22,241 bases of DNA from contig JAUCBJ010001069.1 of the NCBI GenBank assembly GCA_032718475.1, forward strand, positions 1 through 22,241, written 5' to 3'. Each line of letters starts with the position of its first letter. The first letter of the stretch is position 1. The notes below the pieces were generated by a model, which saw only the letters and a program-made list of their open reading frames with translations, made no database searches and was not told where the DNA came from. The stretch is from Nemertoderma westbladi. Taxonomy: Eukaryota > Xenacoelomorpha > Nemertodermatida > Nemertodermatidae. The translations under genes and the position numbers were made by a program. This document shows, one piece after another, positions 16,925 to 22,241 of the stretch.

Positions 16925-18790
16925 TTATTCTCCCTGACCTAGTCTGGATCGGAGGGGTAACCGGTTGTGTGTAACCTGTGGCCTGGCGGCCATTTCAGCC
17001 CACATTGGCTGTGGTAGGGCCGGTGTCGGAGGTGCCACTGGCTGCCTCGGTGTCTCTGGTTGAGGGGGGTCGCCCTGTGGTGGGGTCGGGATGGCGCACC
17101 CCGTAGTGAAGTGGCGCTGCCGGATTAGAACGCGGTTCCAGCGGAGTACGCGGCCACTGGTCTGTCGGACCAGGTAGTCGTGGTTGGGGAGGCCCTCAGC
17201 GATGGTTCCCTGGCCAGTCCAGCGTTTGGTTGTTGGGTCCTGGATGAGGACTGTTGTCCCAACCAGCATAGCCTTAAGGCTATGGGTGTGGTGGTCGTAA
17301 TTTGCCGCGAGCTGGTTTTGATTGGTCGCGGATGTGGCGTCGAGCTCTGTGAAGGTCTTTTGCCACTTGGGATCAAACGCGGTGAAGTGGACGGGTAGGG
17401 CCTCCCTGACGTTGTGGCTGTATAAAAGTTCCGCCAGGGAGCGGCCGCCGTAACGCGAGGTGTTGCGGAAGGCGAGGATGCCCTTCGCGATCTCGTCGGA
17501 GTTGTGGCGCGCCCCACGGACCAACTTCTTTAGTGCTTTGACGGCCGCTTCGGCGCGGCCGTTGGTGCGCGGTAGGTAGGGTGTAGAGGGCTCCAGTCGG
17601 ATGCCCCAGTCGGACAGGAATGACCGGATGGCGTCAGACACCAGCTGGGGCCCGTTGTTTGGACGGATAACGGTCGGTACCGCAGTTGCCAAGAAGAGGC
17701 GGCAGAGGCAGTCGATTATTACTGGGGAGGTTGAGTTCTGGCCGAGTTTATAAAGGGTGGGCCAGCCGGTGAATTCGTCGGTCACAACGAGGTAGTTGGT
17801 GCCGTCTAGGACAAATATGTCGGTGTGTACTCTTTGGAACGGGCGGGTGGCGTCCGGGTTCTGTTGGAGTGGCTCGGGTGGGTGCGATGGGAGGGCTGCC
17901 TGACAGGGTTGGCAGCGCTCAACCGTCTGTTTGATGTCGTTGGGTATGGAGGGCCACCAGATGGAGCGACACGCCCTCTCCCGAGTTTTAGTGAGTCCCT
18001 GGTGGGCGGCGTGGAGTAGCCGGAGCGTCTCGGGACGGAGTTCGACGGGGATATAGAGCTGGGGCCCGCGGAGAATGACGCCATCGTGCACCATCAGCTC
18101 CGAGCGGAACTGGAAGTAGGGCTGCAGCTGGTCGTCGGTGACATTGTGTTTGGACGTCGGCCAGCCGTCCCAGATGGTGGCGAGGAGCGCGCGGTACACG
18201 GGGTCGCGCTGCCCGGCCTCCCGGATCTGGTCGAGCCGCGCGTCCTGAGATTCGACCGACGGGGTGGCGGCGGACGCTGCGACAGCCGCGGAGACGATAA
18301 ACTCCCGGTCGGCGTCGTCTTCCGGGGTGAGGAGGATGTCGTCGGAGGTTGGGGAGTTCCAGGGTGCGCGGGAGAAGGCGTCGGCGATTACGCGTTTACT
18401 GCCGCGTTGGTGGCGGGCAGTGAAGTTAAAGCGTGACATCAACGTCTTTAACTTCAGCAGCCGATCGTTGCTGACCTGGACCAACCGGCGGTCATTCAGG
18501 ATGGGGATCAGGGGGCTGCTATCGGTGACGAGCTCGAAGTGGCGGTGCCCGTCGAGGAAGTAGCGGCACTTGTGGGCCGCCCACGCAGTGCCGAGGGCCT
18601 CCAGTTCCACCATCCCCAACCAGTTGGCCGCGTGTGTGGCCAACTGTGTGGCCTCGCGCACCCTGCGCGAGCCGCACTGGACGGTGCACCAACGGTTGGC
18701 ATCGGAGTCCCACTGGCGGAGGAGAAACCCGAGGCCGTTCAGTCGGGAGGCATCCGTCAGCAGCTCGGCTCGACGGTCCGGGTGGAACCC
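16925..18790 (-). CDS. Gypsy pol, RNase H and integrase
   Basis: The frame is open from about 18790. Numbered from Met 18661, RNase H-like text covers 1-100 ('VELEALGTAWAAHKCRYFL', 'FELVTDSSPL', ending 'IADAFSRAP'). The integrase zinc domain follows with H217, H220, C250 and C253. In the integrase core the first acid is D281 ('VHTDIF') and the last is E371 ('GRAEAAVKAL'). The second catalytic position, 335, is Asn ('RPNNGPQL', family form [S/T]DNGPQF); the spacing of 35 residues to E371 fits the D,D-35-E rule. The tail has the usual beta-barrel ('GTTVLIQDPTTKRWTGQG') and ends proline-rich. The Asn should abolish DNA joining. The frame itself is long and unbroken, unlike the RT part. Confidence 0.9.
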   Translation of the reverse strand, partial: GFHPDRRAELLTDASRLNGLGFLLRQWDSDANRWCTVQCGSRRVREATQLATHAANWLGMVELEALGTAWAAHKCRYFLDGHRHFELVTDSSPLIPILNDRRLVQVSNDRLLKLKTLMSRFNFTARHQRGSKRVIADAFSRAPWNSPTSDDILLTPEDDADREFIVSAAVAASAATPSVESQDARLDQIREAGQRDPVYRALLATIWDGWPTSKHNVTDDQLQPYFQFRSELMVHDGVILRGPQLYIPVELRPETLRLLHAAHQGLTKTRERACRSIWWPSIPNDIKQTVERCQPCQAALPSHPPEPLQQNPDATRPFQRVHTDIFVLDGTNYLVVTDEFTGWPTLYKLGQNSTSPVIIDCLCRLFLATAVPTVIRPNNGPQLVSDAIRSFLSDWGIRLEPSTPYLPRTNGRAEAAVKALKKLVRGARHNSDEIAKGILAFRNTSRYGGRSLAELLYSHNVREALPVHFTAFDPKWQKTFTELDATSATNQNQLAANYDHHTHSLKAMLVGTTVLIQDPTTKRWTGQGTIAEGLPNHDYLVRQTSGRVLRWNRVLIRQRHFTTGCAIPTPPQGDPPQPETPRQPVAPPTPALPQPMWAEMAARPQVTHNRLPLRSRLGQGE

Positions 18791-19560
18791 CGACGGTAGT
18801 GCGGACTCGACAGGGTTGACCGGGTCGCCTCGAACGCAGCCTGGTGTTGGGGGAGCCAGACCCAGGAGTTGAGGTTTGAGTTTAGCGAACGGAGCGGGTC
18901 GACGAGTCGGGTTATCTCCGCCGTCGAGTTCCCGAGCTGCTGGGCGAGTCCGAGGAACGAGCGGAGCTGACGGCGGTTCGTCGGGACCGGGAAGTAGCGG
19001 AGGTCGTCGAAGAGGGCCGGGTTGATCCGGTAGCGGCCGTGGGAGACCAGGTAGCCGCCGAACCGGACCTCGGCCTGTTTGAACTGGACCTTCGCCGTGT
19101 TTATGGAGATCGACGAGGCGTCGCAGGCGGCCAGGACGCGGGCCACCGCCTCGGAGTGCTCCTCCGCCGTGTCGGTGTAGATAATGATGTCTTCAATGAT
19201 CCTCCCGATGTTTGGGATTCCTCGGAGGGCTTTATCCATCCGGGCGTTGAAGACATCAGAGCTACCATGCCAACCCATCGGCATCCGGCGGTAGCGGAAC
19301 CGGCCTCGTGGCGTCACAAAGGCGTCCTTCTTTTTGGTGACCACCATGGGGCTGAGCCACTCGCCGGGGTTCCGCTCGTCCGTGGCGGGCTCGAGGATTC
19401 CCATGGCGACCTGCTCGTCCAGCTCGCGATTGAATGCGGCCTCGAGGTTGATGGGGACGGCGCGGTTCGCGTAGGAGTTGGTGGGCCGGGTGCCCGGGTG
19501 CCCGGGTGGAGTTTGATTGTAATATCCCCCCCGGACATTACGCGGCATTTCCCCGATAGG
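18757..19560 (-). pseudogene. Gypsy pol, reverse transcriptase with internal deletion
   Basis: The RT starts with normal fingers text ('AVPINLEAAFNRELDEQ', 'GEWLSPMVVTKKKDA'). It then jumps, near 19320, straight to 'FVTPRGRFRYRRMPMGWHGS', which in relatives lies about 80 residues further on. The missing part holds the first catalytic Asp and the 'LD-x-x-x-GY' block. The YxDD box is also changed: 'GRIIEDIIIYTDT' has I-I-E-D at 19189-19200. Thumb and connection text continue ('VRFGGYLVSHG', 'RQLRSFLGLAQQ'), and the frame shifts near 18795 before RNase H. The frame changes again at the N-terminal side near 19495, where an 8-bp word (tgcccggg) is tandemly repeated. This RT cannot be active. Confidence 0.88.
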
Positions 19561-20838
19561 GGGTGGAGGAAACGCTGTTGTAGGGCCGCCCAAGCCGCGG
19601 TGTTGGTGTTGGTGTTGGTTGGCACCGTGGATGGCAGCGTGGGTGGTTCCGGGGGCGGCGGGGTTGCCTCCTCCCTGGGCGCCGATAGTGGGGGCGCGAT
19701 CATCTGGTAGGACCGTGGGGTGCGGCCGGGGGGCGGAGGTGGGCCGTCGGAGTAGCGGCCGCCACGGAGAATCGGGCTCTGGAGGATGGCCAGCAGGAAA
19801 CAGGCCTTCCTCGACAGTAGCGGCTGCTGCAGCCCGTCGATGACCCACACATCCCTGGTGCAGGCGGTGTGGAGGGCGGGGCACTGGAGGGTTGCAGTGA
19901 AGATCCCAATCACTGTCCACCCGGAGCGGCACCCGTTGGCCAGTCGCGGCGCTTTGGGGGTGGTTGGGTGGTCCGGAGGTTCTCCGTCGTCCCGCCGAAG
20001 GAGCGGAAGTTGGGGAGCTGGAGCGCGGTGATGTTCGCTCCGGAGTCGGGGAGGAACTGCACCGCTGTGATCCCGAAGTTCGGGTTCTTCGTCACCTGGA
20101 GCCCGATGGTGATGGTCTCCAGAGGCTCCAGGGACTCCATAGCCGAGACGATGGGGGCGTCTTCCAGTTCGGCGCCCGCCAGGATGGACCACACCTCGGG
20201 GCGGTTCGCCGTGGTGCATGAGTCGTCGGCGGGGCCGGTGGCAGCGTGGGTGCGCGGTTCACCGGAGTTGGTCGGGCACATCCGGTCGTAGTGCCCAGTC
20301 GTGCCACAGTGGTGGCACATTGCCTTTATTCCCGGGCACGTCTTTCCGGTCGGGTGCGGGGTGTATCCGCACTGGGGGCAGAGGGTGGGTGCTTGAAGTT
20401 GGTTGCGGCGGTTGTGGGTGCGCCAGCCTCCCGGCGTCGGAGCAGGGTGGGTTGCCACGCTGCAGGATGCGGTGGCCTTGGGGGTGGCGGTGTTGAAGGA
20501 GGCGGCGTCCTTCCGCGCCATCCAAACGGATTGGGCCCATCGGAGAGCATCGGAGAGGGTCGCTCCATTCTCGAGGCGGAGGAGTTGCTCCGTCACCTCG
20601 CGGTCGTTGAACCCCGCCACGAACTGGTCGAGCAACCAGTCGTTGAGGTGCACCTCCACGGTGGGGAGGGCGACGAACCGGCACTTGGTGGCGAGGTCAC
20701 GGAGGTGGACGAGGAACGTCTCCGGTGTTTCCTCGGGGAGTCTTTGGTGACGGGAGAGTTCCTGGCGGTGGATGCGGACGTTCGTCCCACCGTCGATGTG
20801 GACTTCCAGTCTATCAATGACGGTGGTGGCATTACAGT
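19560..20838 (-). CDS. Gypsy gag C-terminal part, zinc knuckle and aspartic protease
   Basis: Reading from 20838, the capsid-like part has 'EETPETFLVHLRDLATKCRF' and 'LLDQFVAGFNDREVTEQLL', standard for Gypsy gag. The nucleocapsid part has a C-x2-C pair ('CPQCGY') and a CCHC knuckle 'CHHCGTTGHYDRMC', which binds genomic RNA. The retropepsin motif 'FLPDSGANITAL' follows near 20045. The frame shifts near 19930, and the rest of the protease ('DVWVIDGLQQPLLSRKACF') lies in the neighbouring frame. A shift inside the protease fold is a lesion rather than programmed frameshifting. A proline-rich linker then leads to RT. Confidence 0.88.
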
Positions 20839-20850
20839 TCTCCTCTGGTG
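20839..20850. repeat. Target-site duplication of the LINE fragment (left)
   Basis: The 12 bases tctcctctggtg are repeated at 21107-21118 on the other side of the fragment. Confidence 0.88.
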
Positions 20851-21106
20851 GTTTGCAGGACATTGCTTTCGCCGTGAGGACCAGCCAGTGCATAATCTTG
20901 TACTTTGGCAGCCTCATGGAGTGAATAAGCATGGTGGACAGCCCATGACTTTCGTGAGACGCATCTTAAAGGACACTGGCCTTAAAGATGCGGATGATCT
21001 AGCAAATGTCATGGGTGATAGGGAGTTGTGGCGGTGCAATTTTGTTGACAAGCCGGCACAGCATTCTTAAAAATGCAGCTGCAATGCAGCATGCCGATCC
21101 TAGTAG
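20851..21106 (+). mobile_element. 5'-truncated LINE fragment inserted in gag
   Basis: This 256-bp insert is the 3' end of the LINE family at 10730-14469, about 97% identical over the shared ~220 bases, and lies opposite to the Gypsy reading direction. It keeps the C-terminal LINE frame open ('FAGHCFRREDQPVHNLV' to 'NFVDKPAQHS'). After the common 'cattcttaaaaa' end its tail differs from the other copy ('tgcagctgcaatgcagcatg...'). Perfect 12-bp duplications flank it. Severe 5' truncation is normal for target-primed insertion. Confidence 0.92.
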
Positions 21107-21399
21107 TCTCCTCTGGTGTAAGGGCGAGTCCCTTGACCACGGCGTTGGTGGCGCTCGTAAAGGCGAGTCATGAGGGCGGCTCGTCGTTGTCGCTGGGTAG
21201 CGAGGAGGAGGACTGCCGATAGAGCTGGGTCGGGTTGGGCGGCGGGGTCGGCTTCGTGGAGGTTCTCCAGGCCGGAGGTGACGAGGAAGGCCTCCCATTC
21301 GTCGCACCATAACGCCCAGGTGAGGCGCTCGGTTTCGATGTCGAATGGGGGCGGATTAACTCGAAGAATGAAGCTTCTCGGATCGCGGTGGTCCGACAT
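21107..21399 (-). CDS. Gypsy gag N-terminal part
   Basis: The start is the ATG at 21397-21399 (MSDHRDPRSF), about 70 bases inside the 5' LTR. Text typical of the gag N-terminus follows ('PPPFDIETERLTWALWCDEW'). The frame goes to a stop in the LINE fragment near 21100. The gag-like text moves to the neighbouring frame near 21165, and only that frame is in phase with the rest of gag beyond the LINE fragment. Gag thus has both a one-base frameshift and the insertion. Confidence 0.8.
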
Positions 21400-21451
21400 C
21401 TTCAATAGTGTTGGCAGATTGGCGTTGAGTCAGTTTGGTGGTGTTGGTAGG

Positions 21452-21471
21452 TCGAACCTAAAGCTGCGCCA
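21452..21471 (-). promoter_or_regulatory. Primer-binding site candidate
   Basis: In element orientation TGGCGCAGC directly follows the 5' LTR, as expected for pairing with a tRNA 3'-CCA end. The next bases (TTTAGGTTCGA) look like a T-arm, but the spacing is two bases short of a standard tRNA, so the primer is not named. Confidence 0.6.
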
Positions 21472-21626
21472 TGACTAATCAGGAGGGCAGGGTACAGCAA
21501 TGCAGAAAGCCGTAGTACGTATGTACTACTGTATAATCAGGATGGATATAATAAAACATAACATAACCAAGATAGCTATGCCATCTAGCGGGCCAAAGGC
21601 GTAGGGCCTTATGATGATACTACACA
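21472..21626 (-). repeat. 5' LTR of the Gypsy element (155 bp)
   Basis: It matches the 3' LTR at all but three positions and is flanked outside by tagag. Confidence 0.95.
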
Positions 21627-21631
21627 TAGAG
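21627..21631. repeat. Target-site duplication (right), tagag
   Basis: Identical to 16635-16639. Confidence 0.9.
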
Positions 21632-22241
21632 AAAATAGTTGTCTTCAAGACTGTTAGGTGATCCAATACAATTTTTTTCATAATATTTATGAAAATAGTA
21701 GGTTTTCAAAAAATGAGCATTGAAGGAGAGTTGACGCATGGGGGGGGGGGGGGGGGGGGGGGTTGGGGGTAGGAGGGTTGACGCATTATCACAGTAAGGT
21801 TCCTATGGCAGACAGCTGTTGGCATAATTCCTACTGCTGTGCTTGAAGCTTCTGCACTTTACCGTCAAGTAATGGCCTACACTACACTTGGAGATGCCAA
21901 CCAAATATAAAAAAGTGACTACAACCATTCAACAACATGTTGTCAAAAAAATCTGAAGAGCCATAGTACTGTAGGTTAAATGTATAGCAAACATGCTTCT
22001 AATCACCACCAATGCACGTCTAAATCTGTAAGCTACGTTTCGCTAAATTTGCTGCGTGACATAAATTTCTGATTGTTATAGATATAATAATGTAGTAAAG
22101 TAATAAACAATAATATACTGTAATAAGCCATTTTGGCTCCAAAATGAAACATTATTAGTCTATATTATAGTTACTAGTTTACTAGTATATTTATATTATG
22201 TCATAAAGAAAAACCCCAATGCCTACCACTTTTAGACCCAA
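21632..22241. other. AT-rich flank with no gene
   Basis: No protein-like frame or known repeat is seen. Short 'tactgtag' words occur. The only structured part is the G-tract at 21740. Confidence 0.6.
21731..21786 (+). repeat. G23 tract with quadruplex-prone flank between 9-bp direct repeats
   Basis: A run of 23 G (21740-21762) is followed by 'ttgggggtaggaggg'. The whole is bracketed by ttgacgcat at 21731-21739 and 21778-21786. The tract length may be an assembly estimate. Confidence 0.75.

Larger units (their letters stand above)
16640..21626 (-). mobile_element. Ty3/Gypsy LTR retrotransposon, full length but defective
   Basis: A 4,987-bp element read on the minus strand, bounded by LTRs that start TG and end CA and by the 5-bp duplication tagag. 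Order in reading direction: 5' LTR (right), primer-binding site starting TGG, gag with zinc knuckle, aspartic protease, reverse transcriptase, RNase H, integrase, polypurine tract, 3' LTR (left). It is far richer in G, C and CpG than the AT-rich surroundings. Lesions: at least four frameshifts, an RT core deletion, substituted RT and integrase catalytic residues, and a LINE fragment within gag. The LTRs differ at only three positions. Confidence 0.95.

Noticed and set aside
17806-18436. Several open frames on both strands in the Gypsy integrase region
   Set aside because: They are shadows of the integrase frame in GC-rich DNA and have no motif of their own.
19039-19710. Plus-strand open frame of 223 codons
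   Set aside because: It is antisense to the GC-rich Gypsy RT; stops are rare there because of base composition.
20246-21070. Plus-strand open frame of 274 codons
   Set aside because: It fuses antisense gag sequence with the inserted LINE tail; only the last ~75 codons have real coding ancestry.
21452-21471. Part of a tRNA gene next to the LTR
   Set aside because: Only a CCA end and a T-arm-like word are present, with no cloverleaf; better read as a primer-binding site.

Overview
This 22.2-kb window looks like repeat-dense intergenic DNA from a metazoan nuclear genome. The reasons are GT-AG introns, an APE-type LINE, a Ty3/Gypsy LTR element, satellite DNA, long AT-rich spacers and no bacterial operon logic. 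The recurring 'tactgtaggcctac'-type words and the mix of elements suggest a marine invertebrate, but that placement is inference. No conserved host housekeeping gene is recognised; almost every coding segment belongs to a mobile or virus-derived element.

Layout. 1-821: the end of a plus-strand Gypsy-like pol gene, a 39-bp tandem repeat, a polypurine tract and the start of its 3' LTR. 822-2590: homopolymer C and G tracts, degenerate repeats, a TATA box and a weak two-exon small-gene candidate. 2591-5055 (minus): a decayed coding segment, then a VLTF-3-like viral late transcription factor gene. That gene is split by a 1,175-bp terminal-inverted-repeat element flanked by TA; the reading frame is continuous across the insertion if the element and one TA are discounted. 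5630-7868 (plus, divergent from the VLTF-3-like gene): a large unrecognised protein in two exons, with a faint resemblance to replication initiators, broken by a 35-bp tandem duplication. 8161-8402 (minus): a decayed C-terminal coding remnant. 8672-10042: ten copies of a ~143-bp satellite. 10338-14571: a fold-back element with telomere-like words, carrying a 3.74-kb RTE-like LINE. 14636-16393: an unrecognised protein gene (minus), the C-terminus of a Polinton/Maverick-type DNA polymerase B (plus), and a fragment of an ISXO2/Merlin-like transposase (minus). 16640-21626 (minus): a complete-length 4,987-bp Ty3/Gypsy element with 154/155-bp LTRs and a 5-bp duplication (tagag). Its gag is interrupted by a 256-bp 3' fragment of the same LINE family with a 12-bp target duplication. 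The last 600 bp are AT-rich with one G-tract.

The most interesting possibility is that the VLTF-3-like gene, the divergent large gene, the PolB terminus and perhaps the unrecognised 14.6-15.6-kb gene are pieces of one integrated DNA virus or large virus-like transposon that later repeats broke up. The sequence shows the pieces; their common origin is inference. A second theme is the Gypsy element. Its LTRs differ at only three positions, yet its RT has lost the palm region and the YxDD box, its integrase has lost the second catalytic Asp, and its frames are broken. It may therefore have moved in trans.
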